Origin: Xanthomonas theicola | GTDB lineage: Bacteria; Pseudomonadota; Gammaproteobacteria; Xanthomonadales; Xanthomonadaceae | Length of the DNA stretch: 64,000 bases | Direction: 5' to 3' | Assembly (NCBI RefSeq): GCF_014236795.1 | Contig: NZ_CP049017.1 | Span: forward strand, 3,450,001-3,514,000 | Shown here: positions 50,638 to 58,921 of the stretch, in pieces | How the letters are laid out: every line of letters begins with the position of its first letter | Position numbering within the stretch: position 1 is the stretch's first letter | The notes under the pieces: model-generated | The model's database searches: none | Seen by the model: only the letters and a program-made list of their open reading frames with translations | What the model was told of the DNA's origin: nothing | Translations under genes and position numbers: made by a program

Positions 50638-50959
50638 CTAAGGCGTCTCGTCAAGGCCGGTGCCGAGGGTAACCTGTTCGCTCCGAGCCTGCTTGCGTCC
50701 TATCAGGGCGGAAGCAGCAAGGGCGATCCTGTGGCGGCGTATGCGCTTTCGCGCGTCGTTGAAATGCGCGGCGATGCCCGGGCTGGAATAGCCAGGGAGC
50801 TGATGATCGCCAAGCCGCTTTCGGTCCCGCAAAGAATGCTGGGCGAAGAAGAGGCATTGCGCCTGAATCAAGCGATCGATCAGATGTATATTTCCAGGCT
50901 CGGCGTCGCGCCGGTTCTGGACAAGCACCCCATCGGGGGCCGGTAGTTGGCGTTATCAA

Positions 50960-51328
50960 GGAGTGATGTGCGAGTTGGCCACGTGGCGCTGAGCGCGTTG
51001 TGGGCGCGCCGCGTGGGAGATGATTCTCGGGCAAGGCAGGTTGCGCGCATCGTGGCGGTTTTTTTGATGCGATCCGCGCAAGCGTTCGGCCATCAGATAA
51101 TCGTAGGCGGCAATGCAGAGCGTGGCGTGATGGTGGAAACCACGCCAACCACGACCCTCGTCGTGGGTCCAAACCGAACTCCTGCTTCAGGTCCTGATCA
51201 TCGCGTTCGATCCGCCAGCGCGCTTTGACCGTGTTCACCAGCGCCCTGCGCGACCGGTTCGCCGGCAGGTTGGACAGCAAGTATCGGGTCGGCTTGTCTC
51301 GCCTTTGGGCCATTCGATCAACCACCAT
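50960..51328 (-). pseudogene. IS701/IS4-like transposase, C-terminal remnant
   Basis: Minus-strand segment RYLLSNLPANRSRRALVNTV, KARWRIERDDQDLKQEFGLD and then, with shifts, WLAWFPPSRHALHCRLRLSD and LPENHLPRGAPTTRSAP. These match the final third of IS701-type DDE transposases (catalytic Glu in RWRIERDDQDLKQE). Upstream catalytic parts are missing. Confidence 0.72.
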
Positions 51329-51384
51329 TCTTCCTGGCGCAAGCGATCACCTTGTGCTGCACGCACCCGCGCGGCCGCAAAGCG

Positions 51385-51846
51385 CCCCGACGAAGATCGC
51401 CGTGCAGACCGACGCGCCTGACCAACATCCCACGTTTGCGGTGATCGAACCGGTACGCGGCTTGGACGATGCCTCGCTCAAGGACTGGATTGCGCGCCGC
51501 TTGGCGCCGGAGTGCGAGGTCGACCGCGATGGCCTGGCGTGTTTCGGTCGGCTCGAAGAGGCCGGGCATGCCCACACCACGCTGCAGGCCGGGGGGCCTG
51601 CGGCCACCGAAGCGCCCGGGGCGCGGTGGGTCGACGTGGTGCTGGCCAATCTCAAGCGCGATCCGCGGGGTCTATCACCCGATCCGGCAGGCCCAGTATG
51701 CCCGGCGCTACCTGGCCGAGGCCGCCGACCGCTTCAACCGACGGTTCCGGCTGCGCGAGTTGCTGCCGCCATTGGCCATCGCCGTGTTGCGCTGCAAGCC
51801 CTGCCCGGAACCACTTCTGCGTGCGGCGAGCAATTCCCATTACTGA
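51385..51846 (+). pseudogene. IS1595-family transposase, C-terminal half remnant
   Basis: Reads KIAVQTDAPDQHPTFAVIEP, VRGLDDASLKDWIARRLAPE, CEVDRDGLACFGRLEEAGHA and RWVDVVLANLKR, the ISXO2-like DDE domain. After a frameshift come YARRYLAEAADRFNRRFRLR and LLPPLA. The N-terminal zinc ribbon is absent. It is oriented opposite to the adjacent IS701 remnant. It is the part missing from the remnant at 7545-8071, but a separate locus. Confidence 0.75.
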
Positions 51847-51871
51847 AAGTCAGGGATAATCAGGAAACGAC

Positions 51872-51897
51872 AAAAGCCCGGCCGGAACCAGGCTTTT
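51872..51897 (-). terminator. Intrinsic terminator downstream of rpsI
   Basis: AAAAGCCCGG / CCAGGCTTTT (one G-U pair) around a CCGGAA-type loop, 50 bp past the rpsI stop on the minus strand. Symmetric A and T flanks mean it could work in both directions. Confidence 0.8.
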
Positions 51898-51946
51898 GCG
51901 TATTTCCCAGGGGAATCCCGAAGGATTCCACGCCAGGCGCGGTGGA

Positions 51947-52339
51947 TCAGCGCTTGGAGAACTGGGTCGCGCGGCGGGCCTTGTGCAGACCGACCTTCTT
52001 GCGCTCGACCTCGCGGGCGTCGCGGGTCATGAAGCCGGCCTTGCGCAGCTCCGACTTCAGGGTCTCGTCGTACTCCACCAGCGCGCGGGCGATGCCCAGG
52101 CGGATCGCTCCAGCCTGGCCGGTGGTGCCGCCGCCGGCGGCGGTGACGAAGATATCGAAGCTCTCGGTGTTCTTGGTCAGCTCCAGCGGCTGGCGCACGA
52201 TCATGCGCGCGGTCTCACGGCCAAAGAACTCGTCCAACGGGCGGTCGTTGACGGTGATGTTGCCGGTACCCTTGCGCAGAAACACGCGGGCGGTGGAGGA
52301 CTTGCGGCGGCCGGTGCCGTAGTTTTGCGTGATCGCCAT
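51947..52339 (-). CDS. rpsI: 30S ribosomal protein S9
   Basis: A 130-residue protein with [58 protein letters not shown] and the conserved C-terminus [10 protein letters not shown], whose tail contacts P-site tRNA. It follows rplM with a 3-bp gap, the universal L13-S9 operon. Confidence 0.97.
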   Translation of the reverse strand: MAITQNYGTGRRKSSTARVFLRKGTGNITVNDRPLDEFFGRETARMIVRQPLELTKNTESFDIFVTAAGGGTTGQAGAIRLGIARALVEYDETLKSELRKAGFMTRDAREVERKKVGLHKARRATQFSKR

Positions 52340-52342
52340 GAT

Positions 52343-52771
52343 TTAGATATCCAGAACTTGCGGCTGCTGGGCGGTATGCGGATGCTCAGAGCCCTTGTAG
52401 ACCTTGAGCTTGCGGTACATGGCGCGACCCAGCGGACCCTTTGGCAGCATGCCCTTGACCGCGATCTCGATGACGCGCTCGGGGTGACGCTCCAGCGCCT
52501 GCGCCAGGGTCTCGGTCTTCAGGTTGCCGATGTAGCCGGTGAAACGATGGTACTTCTTGTCGTTGAGCTTGTTGCCGGTGACCGCGATCTGCTCGGCGTT
52601 GATCACCACCAGGTAATCGCCGGTGTCGACATGCGGGGTGTAGACCGGCTTGTGCTTGCCGCGCAGACGGCGGGCCAGTTCAGTGGAAAGCCGGCCCAGC
52701 GTTTTGCCGGCGGCGTCGACGAGATACCAGTCGCGCTGGACGGTCTCGGACTTAGCTGTGAAGGTGCTCAT
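52343..52771 (-). CDS. rplM: 50S ribosomal protein L13
   Basis: A 142-residue protein: [59 protein letters not shown], and [23 protein letters not shown] 52771 gives the standard length; the frame is open to 53065 but the family starts at MSTF. First gene of the rplM-rpsI operon. Confidence 0.97.
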   Translation of the reverse strand: MSTFTAKSETVQRDWYLVDAAGKTLGRLSTELARRLRGKHKPVYTPHVDTGDYLVVINAEQIAVTGNKLNDKKYHRFTGYIGNLKTETLAQALERHPERVIEIAVKGMLPKGPLGRAMYRKLKVYKGSEHPHTAQQPQVLDI

Positions 52772-52985
52772 TGAAAGACTCGATTGGTCGGGCGGATTCA
52801 GGCCGCTCGCTGCCTGAACTTTGCCACGCGTTGTGAATTGCAAAAACGCAAGAGGGGAAATTCTACGCAGCTGCGGCGGCGCATGCAAGCCCACCCCTGC
52901 CGTGGACACCGGCACCGACCGGCGCGCTTGGCTTCGCCGCGGCCGGAGGGGAGAATCGAGCCCCCCGTCGCCCCAGCTCTCCCCC

Positions 52986-53627
52986 ATGACCACTTCCCGC
53001 CTACACACCCCGCTCGACCGCGCCCTGGTCGAGGCCCAGCGCGCGCTGGAGACGGTCTTCGGCAACCCGCCGGCGCAGCGACCCTACCCGGCCGCCGCCG
53101 CCGACGTGGTGCTGGCGACGAACGAACGCCGGCATGCCGCCGGACTGATGCGCATCAACCATGTAGGAGAGGTCTGCGCGCAGGGTCTGTACTTCGGCCA
53201 GGCCGCGGTCGCCCGTGATCCGGCGACGCGCGCGCACCTGTTGCACGCGGCACAGGAAGAAACCGACCATCTGGCCTGGTGCGCGGCGCGGTTGCGCGAA
53301 CTGGACAGCCGCCCGAGCCTGTTCAATCCGGTCTGGTACGCCGGCAGCTATGCGATCGGCACGCTGGCCGGACTGCGCGGCGATGGCTGGAACCTCGGTT
53401 TCGTGGTGGAGACCGAGCGCCAGGTCGAGGCGCACCTAGACGAGCACCTGCAGACGCTGCCGTCGGCCGACCTGCGCAGCCGAGACGTGCTGAAGGTGAT
53501 GAAGGCCGACGAGGCGCGCCACGCCGAGCAGGCCGAACAGGCCGGGGCGCGGAAGCTGCCGCTGCCGCTGCCGACGCTGATGGCGGCCGCCTCACGGCTG
53601 ATGAAGGCCGTGGCCTATCGGCTGTAG
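52986..53627 (+). CDS. coq7: Demethoxyubiquinone hydroxylase (Coq7 type)
   Basis: A 213-residue di-iron carboxylate hydroxylase of ubiquinone biosynthesis. Iron-ligand segments: [46 protein letters not shown] and [16 protein letters not shown], giving the paired E-x-x-H motifs. Start [18 protein letters not shown] at 52986; the frame is open upstream but not conserved. Divergent from rplM with 214 bp between. Confidence 0.94.
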   Translation: MTTSRLHTPLDRALVEAQRALETVFGNPPAQRPYPAAAADVVLATNERRHAAGLMRINHVGEVCAQGLYFGQAAVARDPATRAHLLHAAQEETDHLAWCAARLRELDSRPSLFNPVWYAGSYAIGTLAGLRGDGWNLGFVVETERQVEAHLDEHLQTLPSADLRSRDVLKVMKADEARHAEQAEQAGARKLPLPLPTLMAAASRLMKAVAYRL

Positions 53628-53846
53628 CTGCGCAGGCGTGCGGCGGCGGCAGGCGGCGCAAGGGCCTGCGTCGCGGCGCTATTGGCAATGCAGGCGCCGT
53701 CGGGGTAAAGTGAACGAAAGCTGACTTGATCCACGTCAGCTTTCCACCTGCATGCAGGACCGCCGGGCTCCCCGATCCGGCGCTGTTCGCACCCGATTTG
53801 CACCATCCCGCCACGGCATGCTCGTGCACGCCTTGCCTACAGACCA

Positions 53847-54359
53847 ATGTCCACTCGTTCCCGCCATCTTCCGTCGTCGCTGGCCCGCTGGCTCTCGCGC
53901 CTGCTGTTCGCAACGCTGTTCGCGCTCAGCGGCGGCGCGCTGTTGTACCACCTGCTCGGTGACTATCGCCATGCCAGCGCTATCCTGCGCGACCATTCGG
54001 TGGCAACCGTGCCGGTGATCGCCGACCATGGCGCCTTCGACGGGCATTTCGGGCCGCTGCTGCGCTATCGCTTCCACTATGTATTCCAGAGCAAGGGCCA
54101 GTTGCACCGCGGCGCGTTCGAGGCCAGCGGCGCCGAGGCCCGGGCGCTGCTGCTGGATGGCGCCACCGTGGAGATCGCCTACGCCAATGCCGACCCGGGG
54201 CGCTTCGGCCGCCTCGACCAGTTGCAGTACGCCGGCAACCTTGGCGGGCTGCTCACCCGCCTGGCGATCGCGCTGTCGATCGCCGCGCTGCTGCCCGCGA
54301 TCGCGCATCAAGCGTTGATCGGGCGCGTGCTCGGCGCGCGGCGTACCGCCGTGGCCTGA
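53847..54359 (+). CDS. DUF3592-like membrane protein
   Basis: A 170-residue protein with two predicted membrane segments (LSRLLFATLFALSGGALLYHLL and LLTRLAIALSIAALLPAIAHQAL) flanking an extracytoplasmic beta domain with ATVPVIADHGAFDGHF, LRYRFHYVFQSKGQL and ATVEIAYANADPGRFGRL. The V-Y-x-a-dP-x--r pattern is typical of DUF3592. Function unknown. Confidence 0.75.
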   Translation: MSTRSRHLPSSLARWLSRLLFATLFALSGGALLYHLLGDYRHASAILRDHSVATVPVIADHGAFDGHFGPLLRYRFHYVFQSKGQLHRGAFEASGAEARALLLDGATVEIAYANADPGRFGRLDQLQYAGNLGGLLTRLAIALSIAALLPAIAHQALIGRVLGARRTAVA

Positions 54360-54446
54360 ATTGCCCGGCCGCGCCGCCGTCGCTGCCGGACGCCGCCTGG
54401 CGACGGCGCAGGCGTCTTCCCGCGCCCTGGGCAGGCGTGGCAGCGC

Positions 54447-54764
54447 TCAGGACTGGACCAGTTTCAGGCCGATCGCGCCGGCCACGATCAGGCCGATGCA
54501 GGCCAACCGCGCCGGCGAGGCGCCGTCGCCGAACAGCGCGATGCCCAGCGCTGCGGTGCCCAGCGCGCCGATCCCGGTCCAAATCGCATACGCCGTTCCC
54601 AGCGGGATGTGCTCCAGCGCCTTGGTCAGCAGCCACAGACTCAGGCCGGCGCCGGCCACGGTGGCCACGGTCGGCCAGGGCCGGGTGAAGCCTTCGCTGT
54701 ACTTGAGGGCGAGGGCGAAGGCGATTTCGAACACACCTGCGAGCAGCAGATAGAGCCATGACAT
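54447..54764 (-). CDS. sugE: SMR-family guanidinium exporter SugE/Gdx
   Basis: A 105-residue protein with four transmembrane helices. MSWLYLLLAGVFEIAFALAL holds the essential Glu and KYSEGFTR follows. LGTAYAIWTGIGALGTAALG is the signature of the SugE/Gdx branch rather than EmrE. These proteins export guanidinium with protons. A candidate regulatory hairpin lies just before the ATG. Confidence 0.9.
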   Translation of the reverse strand: MSWLYLLLAGVFEIAFALALKYSEGFTRPWPTVATVAGAGLSLWLLTKALEHIPLGTAYAIWTGIGALGTAALGIALFGDGASPARLACIGLIVAGAIGLKLVQS

Positions 54765-54766
54765 TG

Positions 54767-54784
54767 TCTGTCTCCGTAGACAAA
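54767..54784 (-). promoter_or_regulatory. Hairpin with ACGG loop immediately upstream of sugE
   Basis: On the minus strand TTTGTCTACGGAGACAGA forms a 7-bp stem with an ACGG tetraloop. It ends 2 nt before the sugE ATG and contains the likely Shine-Dalgarno GGAG. An ACGG-loop hairpin at this position is half of a guanidine-II (mini-ykkC) riboswitch. The expected first hairpin with an ACGR loop was not found, so the class call is tentative. Confidence 0.45.
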
Positions 54785-54821
54785 TAAAAACAAAAACGGC
54801 CCGATGTCTACAATCGGGCCG
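54785..54821 (-). terminator. Terminator between speD and sugE
   Basis: On the minus strand CGGCCCGAT-TGTAGAC-ATCGGGCCG (54797-54821) is followed by TTTTTGTTTTTATTT. It is 62 bp past the speD stop and would end its transcript. Its loop is complementary to the sugE leader hairpin. Confidence 0.9.
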
Positions 54822-54882
54822 CCGTCGCCAGGAAGCGCCGCGCGACGCGGCGGGCCAGCCGTCCCGACGCGCGTGACGTTTT

Positions 54883-55677
54883 TTATTCGGCCAGGTTACG
54901 GCCGTGGAACAGTTCCTCGATCTCGCGCTTGAGCAGCGCTTCGATGCGCATGCGTTCCTTGAAAGAGAGGTTCTTGGCCTTTTCCTCGAACAGGTACTGG
55001 TCCAGGTCGAAGTCCTTCAGGTGCATCTTGGTGTGGAAGATGTTCTCCTGATAGACGTTGACGTCGAACATCTCGTAGCGCGCCTTGATGTTCTTGGACA
55101 GGAAGTTCTGGATCGAGTTGATCTTGTGGTCGATGTAGTGCTTCTTGCCCTTCACGTCGCGGGTGAAGCCGCGGACGCGGTAATCCATGATCACGATGTC
55201 CGATTCCAGCCGCTCGATCAGGTAGTTGAGCGTTTTCAGCGGCGAAATCACCCCGCAGGTGGCCACGTCGATGTCGGCGCGGAAGGTCGCGATGCCGTGT
55301 TGCGGATGGGTTTCCGGGTAGGTGTGGACGGTGATGTGGCTCTTGTCCATGTGCGCGACCACCGCGTCGGAGATGATCTCCTTGCCGGCCGCCTTCTTGT
55401 CGATCACCGGCTCCTCGGAAATCAGGATGGTCACCGACGCGCCCTGCGGATCGTAGTCCTGGCGGGCGATATTGAGGATGTTGGCGCCGATGATCTCGGC
55501 CACGTCGGTGAGGATCTGGGTCAGGCGGTCGGCGTCGTACTGCTCATCGATGTACTCAATGTAGCGCTGGCGCTCCTCTTCGGAGATCGCGTAGCAGACG
55601 TCGTAGATGTTGAAGCTCAATGCCTTGGTGAGGTTGTTGAAACCTTGCAGCCTCAGGCGAGGCAACGGCTTGACCAC
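54883..55677 (-). CDS. speD: S-adenosylmethionine decarboxylase proenzyme
   Basis: A 264-residue polyamine-pathway enzyme that makes decarboxylated SAM. The self-cleavage site is visible: [20 protein letters not shown], with cleavage between Lys112 and Ser113 forming the pyruvoyl group. [20 protein letters not shown] and [19 protein letters not shown] are typical of the long gammaproteobacterial form. Lies divergent to clp. Confidence 0.96.
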   Translation of the reverse strand: MVKPLPRLRLQGFNNLTKALSFNIYDVCYAISEEERQRYIEYIDEQYDADRLTQILTDVAEIIGANILNIARQDYDPQGASVTILISEEPVIDKKAAGKEIISDAVVAHMDKSHITVHTYPETHPQHGIATFRADIDVATCGVISPLKTLNYLIERLESDIVIMDYRVRGFTRDVKGKKHYIDHKINSIQNFLSKNIKARYEMFDVNVYQENIFHTKMHLKDFDLDQYLFEEKAKNLSFKERMRIEALLKREIEELFHGRNLAE

Positions 55678-55827
55678 GGCGCGGATCCTCTAAAAAGATG
55701 ATGGGGGGGAGAAAGGGATGCAATTATGGGCCAAACACGCCCATAGCGGAACGTGCGATATGGCGCGCGTTTGCCGCAGACAACATGTCCCGTTAAGCTT
55801 CGACAATCACGCAGTAGCGAAACCGCC

Positions 55828-56517
55828 ATGAGCCCCGGAAACACCTCCACCGCGTCACCTGTGCGCATCGCTCCAAGTCCTCTGACATTGGACACCACCA
55901 CCATCGATCGCTTCCTGGCTCACAGTCACCGCCGCCGCTATCCGGCGCGGACCGACGTGTTCAGGCCCGGCGATCCTGCCGGAACCATGTATTACGTCGT
56001 CAGCGGCTCGGTCAGCATCATCGCCGAGGAAGACGACGACCGCGAACTGGTCCTGGGCTATTTCGGCAGCGGCGAGTTTGTCGGCGAGATGGGCCTGTTC
56101 ATCGAGTCCGACCAGCGCGAGGTGATTCTGCGCACTCGCACTCCGTGCGAGTTGGCCGAGATCAGCTACGAGCGGTTGCATCAATTGTTCTTGGGCTTGC
56201 TGTCGGCCGATGCGCCGCGGGTGCTGTACGCGATCGGCGTGCAGTTGTCCAAGCGCCTGCTCGATACCTCGCGCAAGGCCAGCCGCCTGGCGTTCCTCGA
56301 CGTCACCGACCGCATCGTGCGCACCTTGCACGATCTGGCCCAGGAGCCGGAGGCGATGAGCCATCCGCAGGGCATGCAACTGCGCGTGTCGCGGCAGGAA
56401 CTGGCGCGCCTAGTCGGTTGCTCGCGCGAGATGGCCGGCCGCGTGCTGAAGAAGCTGCAGGTCGACGGCCTCCTGCACGCCCGCGGCAAGACCGTGGTGC
56501 TGTACGGCGCGCGTTGA
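55828..56517 (+). CDS. clp: CRP-like c-di-GMP-responsive global regulator Clp
   Basis: A 229-residue CRP-family regulator starting MSPGNTSTASPVR. Cyclic-nucleotide domain: HSHRRRYPARTDVFRPGDPA, GSVSIIAEEDDDRELVLGYF and FGSGEFVGEMGLF. The HTH reads RVSRQELARLVGCSREMAGR then VLKKLQ. Xanthomonas Clp controls extracellular enzymes and EPS, and loses DNA binding upon c-di-GMP. It may act on the polygalacturonase gene here; I did not find a clear Clp site. An IS630 begins 30 bp after the stop. Confidence 0.95.
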   Translation: MSPGNTSTASPVRIAPSPLTLDTTTIDRFLAHSHRRRYPARTDVFRPGDPAGTMYYVVSGSVSIIAEEDDDRELVLGYFGSGEFVGEMGLFIESDQREVILRTRTPCELAEISYERLHQLFLGLLSADAPRVLYAIGVQLSKRLLDTSRKASRLAFLDVTDRIVRTLHDLAQEPEAMSHPQGMQLRVSRQELARLVGCSREMAGRVLKKLQVDGLLHARGKTVVLYGAR

Positions 56518-56547
56518 GCGCACGACCGTGGCCGCTGCGCCGCGTTA

Positions 56548-57727
56548 GTGCGGTGTCTCACAAACAATATGAACCATGTAGCAACTTGGCAGTCGAAGTG
56601 TTTTCCGTGTAAGAGACGATAGCGATGGCTCGCACGGGACGCCCCGTCACGAAGCTGCAGATCACTGATGCCGAGTGCGCGGAACTGAAGGGCCGCCTGC
56701 GAATACGCAAGGCGCCGGAGGACGAGAAACTACGCATGCGGATCGTGTTGGGTTGCGCAGCAGGGGAGCCGGGAAACGTGATCGCTGAGCGCTTGCAGAC
56801 CACGATCCAGACGGTATCCAAGTGGAGGCGACGCTACGAGGCCTACCGATTGGCCGGGCTGACGGATGCTCCGCGTACAGGACGTCCGCGCAGCGCAGAC
56901 GATGAACAGGTCCAGCAGATTGTGGACAAGGTCCGCCAGAGCGCGCCAGCAAACGCCACGCATTGGAGCGTGCGCCAAATGAGCCGGCAGACCGGCGTTT
57001 CGCCAGCCACGGTGCAACGCATCTGGCATGCCTTCGGTCTCAAGCCGCACTTGCAAGAGACCTTCAAACTGTCCACGGATCCGCATTGCGTGGACAAGGG
57101 GCGTGATGTGGTGGGGGCTGTACCTGGCTCCGCCGGACCGTGCGCTGGTGTTGTGCGTCGATGGGAAGAGCCAGATCCCGGCGCTCAACCGCCCCCAGCC
57201 CGGCTTGCCGCTGAGCTTTGGCAAGCCAGCCACGCGCGCCCATGACTACCGGCGTCATGGGACGACCGCGCTGTTTGCAGCATTGGATGTAGCCACCGGC
57301 AAGGTCATCGGACAGCTCAAGCCCCGCCGCCGCAGCGTGGAATGTCTCCGGTTCCTGAAAACCATCGAGGCCACTGTGCCGGGCAAGCAGGAGATCCATT
57401 TGATCATGGACAACTACGGTATGCACAAGACGGAGAAGGTCCGTGCCTGGTTGGCGGCCCATCCCCGCTACCACGTCCGCTTCACTCCGACCTCGGCCTC
57501 ATGGCTCAACCTGGTCGAACGCTTCTTCAGTCAGCTCAGTGAGCAGTGGATCAAGCGTGGCGCCCACACCAGCGTCAACGATTTGGAGCAGGCCATCAAA
57601 GACTGCATCGGCCGCCACAAAGAGAATCCGAAGCCTTTTGTCTGGCGCAAGAGCGCTGATTCCAGCATCGCCCGCGTCGCACGGGCGGCCGCTAAACTTA
57701 GTCAATATTTTTTGTGAGACGCCACAC
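56548..57727 (+). mobile_element. IS630-family element downstream of clp
   Basis: 1180 bp between TA duplications (56546-56547, 57728-57729). Inverted ends GTGCGGTGTCTCACAAACAA and GTGTGGCGTCTCACAAAAAA (complement). Distinct from the 43609 element but the same family. Confidence 0.9.
56625..57717 (+). pseudogene. IS630-family transposase with a G-run frameshift
   Basis: The first part (ATG 56625) has RPVTKLQITDAECAELKGRL, an HTH (GNVIAERLQTTIQTVSKWRR) and SVRQMSRQTGVSPATVQRIW, HAFGLKPHLQETF. After a G5 run at 57113-57117 the frame shifts. The catalytic core continues in another frame with LYLAPPDRALVLCVDGKSQI (the usual DEKS is DGKS), LIMDNYGMHKTEKVRAWLA and SWLNLVERFFSQLS to 57717. One base removed from the run rejoins the frame. 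Probably inactive. Confidence 0.85.
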
Positions 57728-57747
57728 TAGCGACTGCCGGCCCGCTC

Positions 57748-58089
57748 TCAATGGGACGCGCGGTCGCGGTGCCAGCCGCGGTGCTTGATGTCCAGGTACA
57801 GGCTGTAGAAGGCGGTGAAGGCGGGAAACAGGTTCTGCAGCACGCCGACCGAGTCCTGCTTGGCCGAGAACATGAAGTAGCTCAGCGTCATCAGGCTGCC
57901 GACCACGCTCATGTACCAAAACACGCGCGGGATCACCGGCTTGCCGGCGCGCTTGGAGGCAACGAACTGCACCAGCCAGCGGCCACCGAACATCAGTGCG
58001 CCGACATAGCCGATCAGCTTCCAGCCGGTGACGTACAGGCCGGTCCAGTAGAGCATCTGGATCGGTTCGTTGAGCAGTTGCGCCACCAT
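57748..58089 (-). CDS. LAB_N (lipid-A-disaccharide synthase N-terminal-like) membrane protein
   Basis: A 113-residue protein with about three membrane helices: WKLIGYVGALMFGGRWLVQF, VIPRVFWYMSVVGSLMTLSY and LFPAFTAFYSLYLDIKH. The G-x-x-x-F-x-x-R-W-x-x-Q pattern and the P-x-x-F-W-x-S-x-x-G motif define LAB_N proteins, usually paired with a GT2 enzyme. It starts one base after the GT2 stop, so the two are coupled. A flippase or scaffold role is only inferred. Confidence 0.85.
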   Translation of the reverse strand: MVAQLLNEPIQMLYWTGLYVTGWKLIGYVGALMFGGRWLVQFVASKRAGKPVIPRVFWYMSVVGSLMTLSYFMFSAKQDSVGVLQNLFPAFTAFYSLYLDIKHRGWHRDRASH

Positions 58090-58090
58090 C

Positions 58091-58813
58091 TCAGCGCTCC
58101 TGCACGTCGGTGCGGCGGCTGCGCGCGATCAGCCAGGCCACGCCGCGCAGGTCGCGGATGCCGACCAGCGCACGGTTGAGGTTGTTGTACTTGGACACGC
58201 CCGCGGTGCGATGGCGATGGTGCACCGGGACGCTCAGGGTCTGCCAGCCGGCGCGCTGCATCAGCGCCGGCAGGTAGCGGTGCATGTGGTCGAAGTACGG
58301 CAGGTCCAGGAACGCGGCGCGCTCGAACAGCTTGATGCCGCAGCCGGTGTCGGGGGTGTCGTCGCGCAGCATGCGCATGCGGATCGCGTTGGCCCACTTG
58401 GAGGCCCAGCGTTTGCTGCCCGAGTCCTGCCGCGACACGCGCCAGCCGGCGAACAGCTTGACCCGCGCGGCGGCGGCCGCACGCGCGGCGAGCAGCCTGG
58501 GGATGTCGGCCGGGTCGTTCTGGCCGTCGCCGTCGAGGGTGGCGATCCAGGCGCCGCGCGCGGCCTTGACTCCGTTGCGCACCGCGGTGCTCTGCCCGCT
58601 CTGGGCGACGTGGTGCAGCACCCGCAGCTCCGGGGTGCCCGCCTTCAGCCCCTCCAGCACGGCCAGGGTGTCGTCGCGCGAATGGTCGTCGACATAGACG
58701 ATCTCGAAGTCGATCACCCCGCGCAGCGCGGCGACGATCTCGGCCACCAGCGGCGGCACGTTGTCGCGCTCGTTGAACACCGGGACGACGACGGAAAGGG
58801 AGGGCTGGCTCAT
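58091..58813 (-). CDS. Family 2 glycosyltransferase (DPM1/ArnC-like)
   Basis: A 240-residue cytosolic-face enzyme starting MSQPSLSVVVPVFNERDNVP. Sugar-nucleotide binding: VYVDDHSRDDTLAVLEGL; DXD-type ATLDGDGQNDP; end segment VPVHHRHRTAGVSKYNNLNR as in dolichyl- or undecaprenyl-phosphate glycosyltransferases. With the LAB_N gene it probably modifies a polyprenyl-phosphate sugar used for lipid A or glycans. The next gene, an epimerase, could supply the donor. Confidence 0.88.
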   Translation of the reverse strand: MSQPSLSVVVPVFNERDNVPPLVAEIVAALRGVIDFEIVYVDDHSRDDTLAVLEGLKAGTPELRVLHHVAQSGQSTAVRNGVKAARGAWIATLDGDGQNDPADIPRLLAARAAAAARVKLFAGWRVSRQDSGSKRWASKWANAIRMRMLRDDTPDTGCGIKLFERAAFLDLPYFDHMHRYLPALMQRAGWQTLSVPVHHRHRTAGVSKYNNLNRALVGIRDLRGVAWLIARSRRTDVQER

Positions 58814-58921
58814 GGCTCGACTAGGCTCGACGGCAACGCAATGGGGAAGACGCGGGAACACCGGCAACGGCGCAAAAAGACCGCGCATTGTGCCCTGGGC
58901 CGGTGACCCGGGGCTGAAGCG

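Larger units (their letters stand above)
49104..50946 (+). pseudogene. Exported Sel1/TPR-like protein gene split by IS30
   Basis: The first part (49104-49570) encodes a signal or anchor (MRNKLVWLGALALIVIVGAV), a Pro/Ala linker and helices LLRQATEAGNRAAQAMLDAR, ending LPADVTAQQRA. The second part, beyond the IS30 (about 50638-50946), resumes with RLVKAGAEGNLFAPSLLASY and GDPVAAYALSRVVEMRGDAR, ending at TAG 50944-50946 after DKHPIGGR. These are Sel1-like helical repeats. Joined, the product would be about 265 residues. Function unknown; inactivated. Confidence 0.72.

Noticed and set aside
54762..54821. Canonical guanidine-II riboswitch before sugE
   Set aside because: Only one ACGG-loop hairpin was found; the second loop of the class is missing, so it is reported only as a candidate hairpin.
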